From the NCBI RefSeq assembly GCF_947501425.1, contig NZ_CANMVN010000001.1:62001-126000 (forward strand): a DNA stretch of 64,000 nucleotides. Reading direction: 5' to 3'. Position numbers and translations under genes: made by a program. The stretch is from an uncultured Psychroserpens sp. (GTDB taxonomy: Bacteria > Bacteroidota > Bacteroidia > Flavobacteriales > Flavobacteriaceae). Under the pieces are notes generated by a model that was given only the letters and a program-made list of their open reading frames with translations, did no database searches and was not told the DNA's origin. Shown one piece after another: positions 27,012-36,298 of the stretch (position 1 is the first letter of the stretch; every line of letters begins with the position of its first letter).

Positions 27012-28163
27012 ATGTTATTCTCAGAAATTTTTGGTCAAGACCACATCAAAAATCACCTTACAAAAAGTGCTGATTTTGGACGTGTTCCACATGCGCAGTT
27101 ATTTGTGGGACCTGAGGGTTCTGGCACCTTACCAATGGCAATTGCTTATGCTCAATATGTATTGTGTAACAATACAAATGGAGAAAATACTGAAGGGAAT
27201 GAAGCTTGCAATTTAAAGTTCAAAAACTTGTCGCATCCTGATCTTCATTTTGCATTTCCTGTAGCAACCAACGACAAGGTTAAAAGTCACCCTGTCTCTA
27301 ATCACTTCATGGAGGAATGGCGACAACTTATTAATAATCAGCCTTATGGAAACTTGTTTGATTGGTATCGCATTCTAGGAATTGATAACAAACAAGGTCA
27401 GATTGGTGTTGACGAAGCACAAGATATAGTAAAAGCATTATCATTAAAGTCTTATGAAGGTGGCTATAAGGTCATGATTATCTGGATGGCAGAAAAGATG
27501 AACACATCGGCTGCTAATAAACTTTTAAAGCTTATCGAAGAGCCACCAAATAAAACGATTTTTATCCTCATTGCTGAAGATGATGAACAGATTATTAACA
27601 CGATTAGATCGCGTTGCCAGATCTTACATTTTCCGCCTTTAGCTGAAGACGTAATTAAAGGCGCATTGATGAAAAATTATCAAATTCCAGAGACAGATGC
27701 TATTAAAATTGCACACCAAGCTAATGGAAATTATAATAAAGCCTGTGATTTAGTGTACAGCGATAGTGAAGACACTCAGTTTGAAGAATGGTTTGTGTTT
27801 TGGATTCGATCTGCCTTTAAAGCAAAAGGTAATAAAAGTGCCATTCATGATTTAATATCCTGGAGCGAAACTATAGCGAAAACAGGTCGAGAAACTCAAA
27901 AGCAGTTCTTAAGCTTTTGTCTCGATTTTTTTAGACAAGCTCTAATGCTTAATTATAAAGCAAATGACTTGGTTTTTATGGAGCCAAAAACATCATTTAA
28001 GATCGAAAAATTCGCGCCTTTTGTCCATGGTAATAATATAATGGAGATCTCCAACGAACTTCAAGAAGCCATATACCATATTGAACGAAATGGAAACTCT
28101 AAAATTATTCTTACCGATCTGTCAATTAAACTGACAAGATTATTGCACAAAAAAGCCGATTGA
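27012..28163 (+). CDS. holB: DNA polymerase III delta' (clamp-loader) subunit-like protein
   Basis: A 383-residue AAA+-type protein of the clamp-loader delta'/gamma family. The N-terminus FSEIFGQDHIKNHLTKS followed by GRVPHAQLFVGPEGSG is typical; sensor-type motifs KMNTSAANKLLKLIEEPP and IRSRCQILHF are well conserved. The P-loop position reads GPEGSGTL, lacking the Lys of GKT/S, as expected for a delta' that does not itself hydrolyse ATP. It acts in loading the beta clamp during replication. The gene is divergent from pgk and convergent with the OmpH-like gene. A TAGGTTTG string at 27000-27007 would give a nearly leaderless mRNA and may be chance. Confidence 0.9.
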   Translation: MLFSEIFGQDHIKNHLTKSADFGRVPHAQLFVGPEGSGTLPMAIAYAQYVLCNNTNGENTEGNEACNLKFKNLSHPDLHFAFPVATNDKVKSHPVSNHFMEEWRQLINNQPYGNLFDWYRILGIDNKQGQIGVDEAQDIVKALSLKSYEGGYKVMIIWMAEKMNTSAANKLLKLIEEPPNKTIFILIAEDDEQIINTIRSRCQILHFPPLAEDVIKGALMKNYQIPETDAIKIAHQANGNYNKACDLVYSDSEDTQFEEWFVFWIRSAFKAKGNKSAIHDLISWSETIAKTGRETQKQFLSFCLDFFRQALMLNYKANDLVFMEPKTSFKIEKFAPFVHGNNIMEISNELQEAIYHIERNGNSKIILTDLSIKLTRLLHKKAD

Positions 28164-28175
28164 TAACAACCGGCT
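28149..28175 (-). terminator. intrinsic terminator of the OmpH-like gene
   Basis: Arms AGCCG (28154-28158) and CGGCT (28171-28175) with an inner TTG/CAA pairing. On the minus strand the hairpin is followed by a run of six T, so it ends the gene at 28203. It overlaps the end of the convergent clamp-loader gene. Confidence 0.75.
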
Positions 28176-28202
28176 GATATTGATGTTTTAATAGAATTCT
28201 GT

Positions 28203-28721
28203 TTAGTCTTCTTTTTTGTACTTAGAATTTAGTGCCTCTATAACAGATTGAGTGATATCATTAGCTTCTGAACCGTAAAGCACACTACCAGCATCATTAG
28301 CTCCTAAAATATAAGTGTAAGCGTTTTTCTTTCCGTAGTCTTTCACAAAAGCTCTAACTTCCTTAACCAAAGTATCTATTTGTTTTTGTCCCTCTGCTTT
28401 CAAGTTTTGCTCCTCTACGCTAATTTGGTAATCTTGCATTTGCTTCTTCTGAATTAATAACTGATATTCAGCTTCAGCTTTCTTTTTTGACATTGTAGCC
28501 GATTTTGTTTGAAACAATTGAGCTTCCATCTGAATTGCCTTATCTAAGCTATCTGCTTTTTTACTGAAGTTATCAATTTTTACCTGAAATCTTTTTTCGA
28601 AGTCTTTTTTCTTTTGAAATTCAGTAACAACTTTATTGTTATCTACAAACGCAATTTTTTGCTGTTCTTGGCAAGAAGTTAAAACGAGCACAACAGATAA
28701 TACACTTAATATTTTTTTCAT
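28203..28721 (-). CDS. OmpH/Skp-like periplasmic chaperone, predicted lipoprotein
   Basis: A 172-residue protein with a signal sequence and a lipobox (LTSC, Cys17), then an extended helical, Lys/Gln/Glu-rich coiled-coil region (about 35-125) followed by the C-terminal strand region YILGANDAGSVLYGSEANDIT found in OmpH proteins. Skp/OmpH proteins hold unfolded outer-membrane proteins during periplasmic transit. Lipidation differs from soluble E. coli Skp and would tether it to a membrane. A good TAnnTTTG promoter precedes it and a terminator follows, so it is monocistronic. Confidence 0.88.
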   Translation of the reverse strand: MKKILSVLSVVLVLTSCQEQQKIAFVDNNKVVTEFQKKKDFEKRFQVKIDNFSKKADSLDKAIQMEAQLFQTKSATMSKKKAEAEYQLLIQKKQMQDYQISVEEQNLKAEGQKQIDTLVKEVRAFVKDYGKKNAYTYILGANDAGSVLYGSEANDITQSVIEALNSKYKKED

Positions 28722-28744
28722 TTTAGGCTTTGTTTAATTTTTTG

Positions 28745-28778
28745 CAAATGTATGAAAGTGAATGAGTATTTTATCAAA
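28745..28778 (-). promoter_or_regulatory. promoter of the OmpH-like gene
   Basis: Minus-strand TACATTTG (28745-28752) as -7 and TTTG (28775-28778) as -33, with a 22-bp spacer, within the 17-23 bp range accepted for Flavobacterium-type promoters. The expected start site leaves a leader of about 15-20 nt. Confidence 0.6.
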
Positions 28779-28927
28779 AAACTCAACTATAAAATATATT
28801 TATGGATTTTGAAATCCATATTTTCAAAAACTATTGAAAACCAACAACAGAAATGCGGTTTTAAAACACAAAAAGAGCTAATCAATCTCATTATGTTACT
28901 TATCAGCTCAAACTCGCTTAAATCGCC

Positions 28928-29797
28928 TTAAAATTGTTTTTTGTGCTTTTTGATCACATAAATTAGAGAGGAGTACTCTCCAGATTGTCTTGCCTTGATA
29001 TTTGACCTCCATCCAGTCCAAATAGCCTTAATTGGATTCATTTTTCCTGTTTTATACTTTTCAGAAAGTAATGACACATAATAGGAATCAAAAACCATAG
29101 GAACTGTTTTCTCAACTTCCATGTCTTTTTTAGCAATGAGTTTAGAAATTGCTGTTTGAGAAAAATGCCACAAATGTCTGGGCACATCGTAAGCTGCCCA
29201 GAACTGATTATAATGTATAGCATCGTAACTTTTATAATTTGGTACTGCTATAACCAATCTTCCATTTGGTTTCAAAAGAGATTCAAAAATTGAAATGTGC
29301 TCGTCTAATTTTGGCAGATGTTCTAGAACATGCCAAAGCGTAATAACGTCAAAAGATTCTAATTCGAACTTCAATAAGTGCTCAATATTAAAAACCGAAT
29401 CTCTGGTTTTAGTATTTGCAATTGTTCTTGCATTTTGATTGGGTTCAATTCCATGAACATTCCAGTTATCATCTAATGCAACTTTTAAAAAGTCACCAGT
29501 ACCACACCCAACATCCAGAAGATTTTTTTCTAAAGTATTAAAAGAGTTTATAAGTTTTAGTTTCCGTTTCAAAGCAATTGACTTAACAAAATGATATACT
29601 TTTTCAAGAACATTTCGTTTTGCGTCTGTGTGAGAAATATAATCTTCGCTCTCGTAATAATCTCCTAGTTTATGTTCTGGAGGCTGCGGATAGGTTTCTA
29701 ACATATCCATAGATTGATTATGAATTAACTGAAACTCTTCTCCAGAAACAGAATAATCTTTTACGGTCAAATACGTTTTGTTTTTAGGTGTACTCAA
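28928..29797 (-). CDS. class I SAM-dependent methyltransferase
   Basis: A 289-residue methyltransferase with motif I LLDVGCGTGDFLK (93-105), an acidic residue at the end of the second strand in VHGIEPNQNAR, and LWHVLEHLP after the fourth strand. The conserved start region TVKDYSVSGEEFQL and the YYESEDYISH block put it in a Bacteroidota group of unassigned substrate. The only start that keeps this conserved N-terminus is TTG at 29797; the first ATG would remove about 29 residues. No operon partner: gaps of 51 and 206 bp surround it. Confidence 0.85.
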   Translation of the reverse strand: MSTPKNKTYLTVKDYSVSGEEFQLIHNQSMDMLETYPQPPEHKLGDYYESEDYISHTDAKRNVLEKVYHFVKSIALKRKLKLINSFNTLEKNLLDVGCGTGDFLKVALDDNWNVHGIEPNQNARTIANTKTRDSVFNIEHLLKFELESFDVITLWHVLEHLPKLDEHISIFESLLKPNGRLVIAVPNYKSYDAIHYNQFWAAYDVPRHLWHFSQTAISKLIAKKDMEVEKTVPMVFDSYYVSLLSEKYKTGKMNPIKAIWTGWRSNIKARQSGEYSSLIYVIKKHKKQF

Positions 29798-29848
29798 GGT
29801 ATGGTTGTTTTGGAAGATGCTATCTTAATCTTAAACACCTCAAATATA

Positions 29849-30334
29849 TTAATAAGCTTTAAATCCCATTCTCAGATCGTCCAAATATTTAATAACAATA
29901 TTTCTATAAAACGATTTGGTTTCTAAGGCATCAACACCATTAATATCTGTTATTGTAATACTGATAAAACGCTTAAGCTCTCCGTTTTTAACTAGCTTAG
30001 GATCTTTCTTTTTAAAAATGAAATCTGTGAGATCTAAATATGAACTAGAATCTTCTTCGCTTAAGACAGAGACATAAAATGTTTCGTCTTTAATAATTGC
30101 CGTAAAGTTTTCGGGAGTAAAGCCTTTAAGATGATTGTACCTGTCTCTAAGATAATTTAAAAAATAGCTTCTGTCTTTATGAATCTGAAATGTAAATACG
30201 TGCGAAGGTTTGTGTGTATTGTTCTTTTGTTTTACCTCCACTATGTGATATCTATTAATGTCATCAACAGATTTTATAGACACACATGACAAACATACTG
30301 AAAAGAAAACAACACATATGATATGGTTTTTCAT
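29849..30334 (-). CDS. predicted lipoprotein, unknown function
   Basis: A 161-residue protein from the ATG at 30334; nine upstream in-frame codons are possible but would spoil the signal peptide. The hydrophobic start ends in CLSC with Cys17 as the likely lipid-modified residue. The mature domain is mixed alpha/beta with no motif I can name (HVFTFQIHKDRSYFLNYLRD). It follows mnmG, and one perfect parS palindrome lies between the two genes. Confidence 0.7.
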   Translation of the reverse strand: MKNHIICVVFFSVCLSCVSIKSVDDINRYHIVEVKQKNNTHKPSHVFTFQIHKDRSYFLNYLRDRYNHLKGFTPENFTAIIKDETFYVSVLSEEDSSSYLDLTDFIFKKKDPKLVKNGELKRFISITITDINGVDALETKSFYRNIVIKYLDDLRMGFKAY

Positions 30335-30382
30335 AAGAGTTTTTAGATGTTTAATAATCAAAAATCATTCCGCAGGAACAAC

Positions 30383-30398
30383 TGTTCCACGTGGAACA
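30383..30398. other. parS centromere-like site 1
   Basis: Perfect 16-bp palindrome TGTTCCACGTGGAACA, matching the ParB-binding consensus TGTTNCACGTGNAACA. It lies in the 73-bp gap between mnmG and the lipoprotein gene. Known parS sites of this form load ParB near the replication origin; parA/parB themselves are not in the window. Confidence 0.88.
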
Positions 30399-30407
30399 CT
30401 TAGTTAT

Positions 30408-32279
30408 TTATCGACCTAAATAAACAAGTAACACCGAGACATCTGCTGGAGAAACACCTGAGATTCTAGAAGCTTGAGATATGGTCACAGGTTGTATCTT
30501 GGTTAGTTTTTGAATCGCTTCAGTACTCATTGACTTGAGTTTAGTATAGTCAAAATTTGCAGGGATTTTGACATCCTCCAGCCTATTTAATTTATCAGCG
30601 TTGTTCTTTTCCTTTTCTATATATCCAGAATACTTAATCTGAATTTCGGTTTGCTCAATAACTTCACGATCTAAATCATGTTCCTGAATATAGTTTTCTA
30701 CAGCAGCAAAACGTCGCATATCTTCAGTAGTTATATTAGGCCTAGAAAACAACTTAAACATTTTATCAGATTGCTTTACAGGCGACGAATTTTTAGCCTC
30801 TAAGACAGGGTTGGCCTCTTCGGGTTTTACACTGGTTTGTCTAAAAAAGTTAACAAAATTATCAGATTGCTTCTGCTTCTCTTCCATTCGTCTTAACCTT
30901 TGTTCTCCAGCTAATCCTAAATCATATCCTTTTGGAGTTAACCTAAAGTCTGCATTATCTTGACGTAATAGGGTACGGTATTCTGCTCTTGATGTAAACA
31001 TTCGATATGGCTCCTCAGTACCTTTTGTAATAAGATCATCAACTAATACACCTATATAAGCTTCATTTCGTTTTAATATAAATTCATCCTTCTCCTGGAC
31101 TTTTAAAGCCGCATTTATACCTGCCATTAATCCTTGAGAAGCCGCTTCTTCATATCCTGTAGTTCCATTAATTTGCCCTGCAAAAAATAAACCTTCAACC
31201 AACTTTGTCTCTAAAGTATGTTTTAACTGTGTTGGAGGAAAATAATCATATTCGATAGCATAACCTGGTCGGAAAAATTTCACGTTCTCAAAACCAACTA
31301 CAGATTTCAACGCTTTGTATTGGACATCTTCTGGTAAGGACGTAGAGAATCCGTTAACATAAACCTCAACAGTATTCCACCCTTCTGGCTCAACAAAAAG
31401 TTGGTGCCTGTCTTTATCAGCAAAGCGATTTATTTTATCTTCTATTGACGGACAATATCTTGGACCTGTACTTTGAATTCGTCCATTAAACATTGGGGAG
31501 CGATCAAATCCTTCTCGAAGCAGATCATGAACTTCAGGACTTGTGTATGTCATGTAACAAGAACGCTGTTCAGTTAGTGGTTTTATATCTTCTAAATACG
31601 AAAATTTCTCGGGTTGCTCATCTCCAGGTTGTTCGATCATTTTAGAATAATCTAATGAACGTCCGTCAACTCTTGGTGGTGTTCCAGTTTTCATTCTACC
31701 AGAATCAAAACCAAGATCAATAAGCTGTTCTGTTATTCCTGTTGCTGCTCTTTCACCTGCTCGCCCTCCTCCAAAATTTTTATCACCTATATGAATTAAT
31801 CCATTCAAAAAAGTGCCATTAGTCAACACAACAGTTTTTGCTTTTACTTCGATACCGAGTGATGTTTTTACACCTACCACTTTATGGTTCTCAACAAGTA
31901 AACCTGAAACCATTTCCTGATAGAAGTCTAAATTTTTTGTTTGTTCTAGCAGAAGTCTCCAGTCTTCAGCAAATCGCATTCTGTCACTTTGAACTCTCGG
32001 ACTCCACATGGCAGGACCTTTTGATTTATTCAACATTTTAAATTGAATTGCAGAGGTATCACTTACAATTCCGCTGTAACCACCAAGTGCATCAATCTCT
32101 CTTACAATTTGACCTTTGGCAATTCCTCCCATAGCAGGATTACAAGACATTTGAGCAATGTTTTGCAAATTCATTGTAATGAGCAGTGTTTTACTTCCCA
32201 TATTAGCAGCAGCAGCAGCAGCTTCACTTCCTGCGTGACCAGCACCTACAACAATGACATCATATAATTCGTTGAACAT
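30408..32279 (-). CDS. mnmG: tRNA uridine-5-carboxymethylaminomethyl modification enzyme MnmG (GidA)
   Basis: With MnmE it installs carboxymethylaminomethyl groups at U34 of tRNAs reading split codon boxes; it is a FAD enzyme. From the ATG at 32279 it is 623 residues, beginning MFNELYDVIVVGAGHAGSEA with the dinucleotide-binding glycines, and it contains CNPAMGGIAKGQIVREIDALGG, GGRAGERAATG and the C-terminal GVSPADVSVLL. A TTG 57 bp upstream is in frame but the extension reads across a parS palindrome and is not conserved. Both flanks carry perfect parS sites. Confidence 0.96.
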   Translation of the reverse strand: MFNELYDVIVVGAGHAGSEAAAAAANMGSKTLLITMNLQNIAQMSCNPAMGGIAKGQIVREIDALGGYSGIVSDTSAIQFKMLNKSKGPAMWSPRVQSDRMRFAEDWRLLLEQTKNLDFYQEMVSGLLVENHKVVGVKTSLGIEVKAKTVVLTNGTFLNGLIHIGDKNFGGGRAGERAATGITEQLIDLGFDSGRMKTGTPPRVDGRSLDYSKMIEQPGDEQPEKFSYLEDIKPLTEQRSCYMTYTSPEVHDLLREGFDRSPMFNGRIQSTGPRYCPSIEDKINRFADKDRHQLFVEPEGWNTVEVYVNGFSTSLPEDVQYKALKSVVGFENVKFFRPGYAIEYDYFPPTQLKHTLETKLVEGLFFAGQINGTTGYEEAASQGLMAGINAALKVQEKDEFILKRNEAYIGVLVDDLITKGTEEPYRMFTSRAEYRTLLRQDNADFRLTPKGYDLGLAGEQRLRRMEEKQKQSDNFVNFFRQTSVKPEEANPVLEAKNSSPVKQSDKMFKLFSRPNITTEDMRRFAAVENYIQEHDLDREVIEQTEIQIKYSGYIEKEKNNADKLNRLEDVKIPANFDYTKLKSMSTEAIQKLTKIQPVTISQASRISGVSPADVSVLLVYLGR

Positions 32280-32291
32280 AACAGATCTTAT

Positions 32292-32307
32292 TGTTCCACG
32301 TGGAACA
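32292..32307. other. parS centromere-like site 2
   Basis: Second perfect copy of TGTTCCACGTGGAACA, 12 bp upstream of the mnmG ATG and downstream of its candidate -7 element, so it falls within the mnmG leader. ParB bound here could also affect mnmG expression (inference). Confidence 0.88.
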
Positions 32308-32333
32308 TTAATGAATAAATTTTTTTCAGTTTG

Positions 32334-32341
32334 CAAATATA
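32334..32341 (-). promoter_or_regulatory. candidate -7 promoter element for mnmG
   Basis: Minus-strand TATATTTG (TAnnTTTG) about 55 bp before the mnmG ATG. The predicted leader would contain parS site 2. The -33 element is not evident. Confidence 0.45.
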
Positions 32342-32359
32342 CGTCGAAATACTAATATA

Positions 32360-32770
32360 TTAATTTCGTTCGGCTAAGTAGTGATTTTCTTTTTCTCTCA
32401 TGAGTTTAGCTTCTGCTTTGGTTTTATCTTTGTAACCGCAGTAATGAAGTATCCCATGAATTATAACTCGGCTCAACTCATCGTAAAACTCGACATTGAA
32501 ATCTATAGCATTCTCTTCAACTCTTTGAACGGAAATATAGATATCTCCATGTAGCTCTTTTCCTACGGAATAATCGAAACTTATAATATCAGTTAGCGTG
32601 TCGTGATCAAGGTATTCAACATTAAGTTTGTGTAAATAATCGTCATCACAAAATATATAATTAATCTCTCCTACTTTGCAGTTTTCGCTATCTATTGTGT
32701 TTGAAATCCAACTGATAAACTTAATTTCGTCTTCCAGTTTAAAATTGGTTTCGTAGTTAAAACTAATCAT
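32360..32770 (-). CDS. ybeY: endoribonuclease YbeY (rRNA maturation)
   Basis: A 136-residue metalloprotein that acts in 16S rRNA 3'-end maturation and ribosome quality control. The zinc site is in the C-terminal HGILHYCGYKDK: His105 and His109 are present, and the third ligand position has Asp115 instead of the usual His, a variant I recognise from Bacteroidota homologues. Its start overlaps the DUF4175 gene by 8 bp, so it is co-translated with it, and it sits 80 bp upstream of mnmG. Confidence 0.93.
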   Translation of the reverse strand: MISFNYETNFKLEDEIKFISWISNTIDSENCKVGEINYIFCDDDYLHKLNVEYLDHDTLTDIISFDYSVGKELHGDIYISVQRVEENAIDFNVEFYDELSRVIIHGILHYCGYKDKTKAEAKLMREKENHYLAERN

Positions 32771-35700
32771 TGGCCTTCTTAAAATACTCTTGCACTTTCT
32801 TTTTATAAATCTGCTGCAAAGGTAGGGCTTGTCGATTTAAAATTTCAGTAGTATTGAAGTATTCTTTAGCCTTAGGAATTTTATTAGGAACGACATTGTC
32901 GTAAGTTTTATTATTGGTTTCAGATTTACGCTTATTATCCTGGCCTTGCATAAAGGTTGCATTTTCTAGCTTTAACAATTGGTGTTGAAGATCCATCATT
33001 TTTTGAAGTGTTTGATTGGTAAATCCTTTATTGATTAGATCTAGTTCAATCTCTTCCATTTTTTTGATAAGCTGTCCTCCAAGTCCTTTTTTACCTTCCT
33101 TTCCTAATTTATTTTCGAGGGCTTGTCTTAATTGTTGTTGACGCTGATAGATTTCATAAAGTTCGCCGTTTTGCATTTCACTATCACCTTCTCCTTCTCC
33201 TTGTTGCTTTCCTTCTTTACCTTCCTTGCCATCCTTTCCTTCTTTACCTTCTTTAGACTCACCTTCTTCACCTTCCTTTTGCTGCTGACCTTCACCACTT
33301 TCTCCGTTCTCACCATCTTTTGGCTTCTTACCTTTCTCTCCTTTCTTCATACCTTCCTCCATCTTTTTGTTGAGTTCTTCTTGACTCATAATAATGTCTG
33401 GCAACTGTTCTCCTTGACCTTGACCTTGTCCCATGGATGGATTCATCTGCATGTTCATATTATCTAACACATCGCTCAAAAAACTAGCCAACTCATTTGT
33501 TGATGTTATTGTATATTGTTGGGCGGATATCCCTTGATAAATCATGTTTTCAGACAACTGACCAAGCGACTTATCAATATTATAAAACACATCGGTGATT
33601 TGAGCGTTGACGCGCTCAGAAATTGCTGGTTGTCTTAACGATAATGCGAACAGACTATCATCAATATGCTCAAAATGTTCTCTTAGGTTGCTTTGCTTTC
33701 GTAAAAATTTCCCATACTCATTATGGTTTACCTCAATACTTTTGAACTGATTCATTAAATTCTCCTGATCGAAAGAAAAGAGCACCAAATTATCAAGAAT
33801 CTGTCTCAACACATCAATATCCTCTTGCATTTGCTCGCCTCCTCCCATTTGCATTCCTTGAGCCATTTGTTGACTCATCTCCTTCATTTTTTTGGCTGCT
33901 TGTTTTTGTTTTTTCTTAGCTTTTTGTTGGGCATCCTGAGGTGCCATAGGAGGTTGCTCACCTTCTTGTTTGTCTTTTGGTTTATCTTGCTCTTTTTGAG
34001 GTTCACCACCTTCATCGCCTTCTTTTTGGTCTTTCTTTTCTTGTTCTTCTAGAGCCTCAGTAGCTTCTTTTTGATCTTGCTTTATGGATTCCTCAGTTGG
34101 TTTATCTTGAGGTAAATCCATTGGTTTTTTTAGCTCCTTATTCTCTTTGTTGAGGTCTTCCATTTGTTTTTGAAAGTCTTCAAACTTATCGTTTAACTTT
34201 TCTTGTGCTTCTTTAGTGTTTTTTTCTTTTGACTCTTCAGAAAGTTTCTCTTGCTCATCAGCTAACTGCTCCAGCTCCTTCATAAGCTTTTCTGCTTTCT
34301 TAGCCACATAAAAGCGCTTGGTTAACTCTAAGAGTTGCTTTAAGCTTTTCTCTTTGTTCTTGTTCTGCTTTGCTAGTTGTTCAAGTTTTTGAGTGAATTC
34401 TTCTTTATTAATCTTGTCTTTCATTTTCTCCAGCTCCTCTAAAAGCTTTTCATCTTTCTTAAGCTGTTGTTCGTTTTCTTCAAGACGTTTCTGTAGATCT
34501 TCTTTAAATTGATCTTGTTCTTTGTCTTCATTCTGAAATTCCTCAATATTCTCCTTTAATTTTTTATTGAAGTTCTTCATCAATTGCTCCTGTTCCTTTT
34601 GTCTTTTAATGAAGTTCTCAAACTTTTTCTTGTCGTTGAAATTAAGCTCTTTTTTCTCTTTTTGAGTTTTAGAAAGCTCCTTAAGCTCTTTATCTTGTTC
34701 CTTAAGTTTGTCGAATGTTTTACTAATGTCTTTTATAGTTTCATTCTGCTCCTGGAGCTGTTTTTGTTCTTCTTCATCTTTGGTAAGTTTTCTATAACTG
34801 AAAACCGAACTCTTTGAGCTTTTGTAGCTATGTAAAGCATCATTATCAAAGACCTGAAAATATAACTCATAGTCTACACCTTCTTCTAAGTTTAGTTGAT
34901 TGGGAAAAGCGCTTATAAACTCATCAAAATTTGATTTAGACACACGCATTGCTTCATAGGATTTGTCTTCTGGATGATTAGTTGGGTAGTATACCAACTG
35001 AAGCTTGCTCAATCCGTAATCATCGCTAACTTGTCCGTAAAAATATAAGGTTTGATTATCCAGAGAGTCTTTTTCCATTTTAACAGTCATCTCTGGATAA
35101 TTATCTTTTATCACATTGATTGAAAATGCTAAGTTCTCATAATCTTTAAGTTGTTTATTACTGGTACTTATACTGTAATCTGTGTTGTTGTAAATACGCT
35201 TAGCGGCTTCAAATTTTCCTTCGGAAACCGGCTCAAATGCAAGGGTGTCTTTAGAGTAGAAAACAACCTCATTTGTTGATTTAGTATTGACTTTCCATGT
35301 CACTTTAGTTCCTTCTGGAATAGTAGAATTACCAGTGCTTTTAAGAACTTCATCCTGCTTTCGCGTATAGGCTGGGTAATCTAAAGCCATCTCAAAACTT
35401 ACAAGAGTAGGCACCTTAATAATATCTATGGTATAGTTTTTAGATAACACATCGTTAGCCGACAAACTAAAGGTTAGGCTCTCTTTTGGTTGTGCGAACA
35501 CAAACTCAAACTGACCAGGAGCTGTTTGTTGCATAAAGAATGATTGCTCATTAAAATGTATTTGAGCGTTTTCGGGTAAAATATCTCCCGCAGTATTTAC
35601 TAATACTTTAAAGTCTTTATTCTCGATAGCTTTGAGTTCATCATTAACAACAAAAAACTGAAAAGGTGCTGGTGGCTCATATGCTGTATTATAATTTACT

Positions 35701-36248
35701 ACACGTTCATAACTATCGCTAAACCAATTGATCTTGCCTGTTAAAAACGACAACAATAATATGGCAACTGGAATAGCAGCATACTTCAAATATTTTGCGT
35801 TTTTAGAGAAGTTAATAGCTAATTTAAAAGGTATTGGGCTTAACTCTGCAGATTTTTGTTCGATACTTGCTTCTAATAGTTCAGATTGCTGATTGTTTTG
35901 ATTGAGTTGAAGCACATTGAGCAACTTATCGTTTACCTCAGGGAAGTGATTTCCTATAATTTTTGAAGCTTCCTCATAATTAATACCTTTTTGAAGCTTG
36001 AATAATTTTGCCAGAGGAAATGCAATAAACTTGGCAAACAGTGACACCTCAACAGCAATAAACACCCAAAACAAAACTGTTCTTGCTATTGGACTGAGCC
36101 ACAAAAAATATTCAATAAGCAAGGTTGCAATGAGATACAAAAGGCCGATTGAAAAAAACAAAATAGTACCTTTAAGCAATTCATTGGTGTAAAATCGCCT
36201 TATAAATTGCTCTAGCTTACCTTGTATGTGTTTAAAATTACTTGCCAT
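32763..36248 (-). CDS. DUF4175 family membrane protein with long charged coiled coil
   Basis: A 1161-residue protein of the Bacteroidota-specific DUF4175 type. The first 170 residues hold about three membrane helices (LLKGTILFFSIGLLYLIATL; IARTVLFWVFIAVEVSLF; YAAIPVAILLLSFLTG). Residues 180-480 look like beta-rich periplasmic domains. From about 480 to 780 it is nearly all Lys/Glu/Gln coiled coil, followed by helices and a Gly/Glu/Lys low-complexity stretch near 960-1045 (repeats of GKEG and GEGE type). The C-terminal end is helical (NTTEILNRQALPLQQIYKKKV). Function is unknown; gene order DUF4175-ybeY-mnmG suggests an old housekeeping cluster. Confidence 0.88.
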   Translation of the reverse strand: MASNFKHIQGKLEQFIRRFYTNELLKGTILFFSIGLLYLIATLLIEYFLWLSPIARTVLFWVFIAVEVSLFAKFIAFPLAKLFKLQKGINYEEASKIIGNHFPEVNDKLLNVLQLNQNNQQSELLEASIEQKSAELSPIPFKLAINFSKNAKYLKYAAIPVAILLLSFLTGKINWFSDSYERVVNYNTAYEPPAPFQFFVVNDELKAIENKDFKVLVNTAGDILPENAQIHFNEQSFFMQQTAPGQFEFVFAQPKESLTFSLSANDVLSKNYTIDIIKVPTLVSFEMALDYPAYTRKQDEVLKSTGNSTIPEGTKVTWKVNTKSTNEVVFYSKDTLAFEPVSEGKFEAAKRIYNNTDYSISTSNKQLKDYENLAFSINVIKDNYPEMTVKMEKDSLDNQTLYFYGQVSDDYGLSKLQLVYYPTNHPEDKSYEAMRVSKSNFDEFISAFPNQLNLEEGVDYELYFQVFDNDALHSYKSSKSSVFSYRKLTKDEEEQKQLQEQNETIKDISKTFDKLKEQDKELKELSKTQKEKKELNFNDKKKFENFIKRQKEQEQLMKNFNKKLKENIEEFQNEDKEQDQFKEDLQKRLEENEQQLKKDEKLLEELEKMKDKINKEEFTQKLEQLAKQNKNKEKSLKQLLELTKRFYVAKKAEKLMKELEQLADEQEKLSEESKEKNTKEAQEKLNDKFEDFQKQMEDLNKENKELKKPMDLPQDKPTEESIKQDQKEATEALEEQEKKDQKEGDEGGEPQKEQDKPKDKQEGEQPPMAPQDAQQKAKKKQKQAAKKMKEMSQQMAQGMQMGGGEQMQEDIDVLRQILDNLVLFSFDQENLMNQFKSIEVNHNEYGKFLRKQSNLREHFEHIDDSLFALSLRQPAISERVNAQITDVFYNIDKSLGQLSENMIYQGISAQQYTITSTNELASFLSDVLDNMNMQMNPSMGQGQGQGEQLPDIIMSQEELNKKMEEGMKKGEKGKKPKDGENGESGEGQQQKEGEEGESKEGKEGKDGKEGKEGKQQGEGEGDSEMQNGELYEIYQRQQQLRQALENKLGKEGKKGLGGQLIKKMEEIELDLINKGFTNQTLQKMMDLQHQLLKLENATFMQGQDNKRKSETNNKTYDNVVPNKIPKAKEYFNTTEILNRQALPLQQIYKKKVQEYFKKAND

Positions 36249-36298
36249 AGATATAATTAACTCACTAATCTACAATTTTATTTTAAACAGCAAATACC

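Noticed and set aside
28801-28820. Inverted repeat TATGGATTT/AAATCCATA considered as a terminator
   Set aside because: The loop is only 2 nt and no good T-run follows on either strand, so I do not call it.
32280-32336. Upstream TTG start of mnmG adding 19 residues
   Set aside because: The added part is not family-like and would translate the parS palindrome; the ATG at 32279 gives the normal MnmG N-terminus.
33132-34817. Several plus-strand Phe/Leu-rich frames opposite the DUF4175 gene
   Set aside because: They are the mirror of Lys/Glu-rich coiled-coil codons (AAG/GAA read as CTT/TTC), not membrane proteins.
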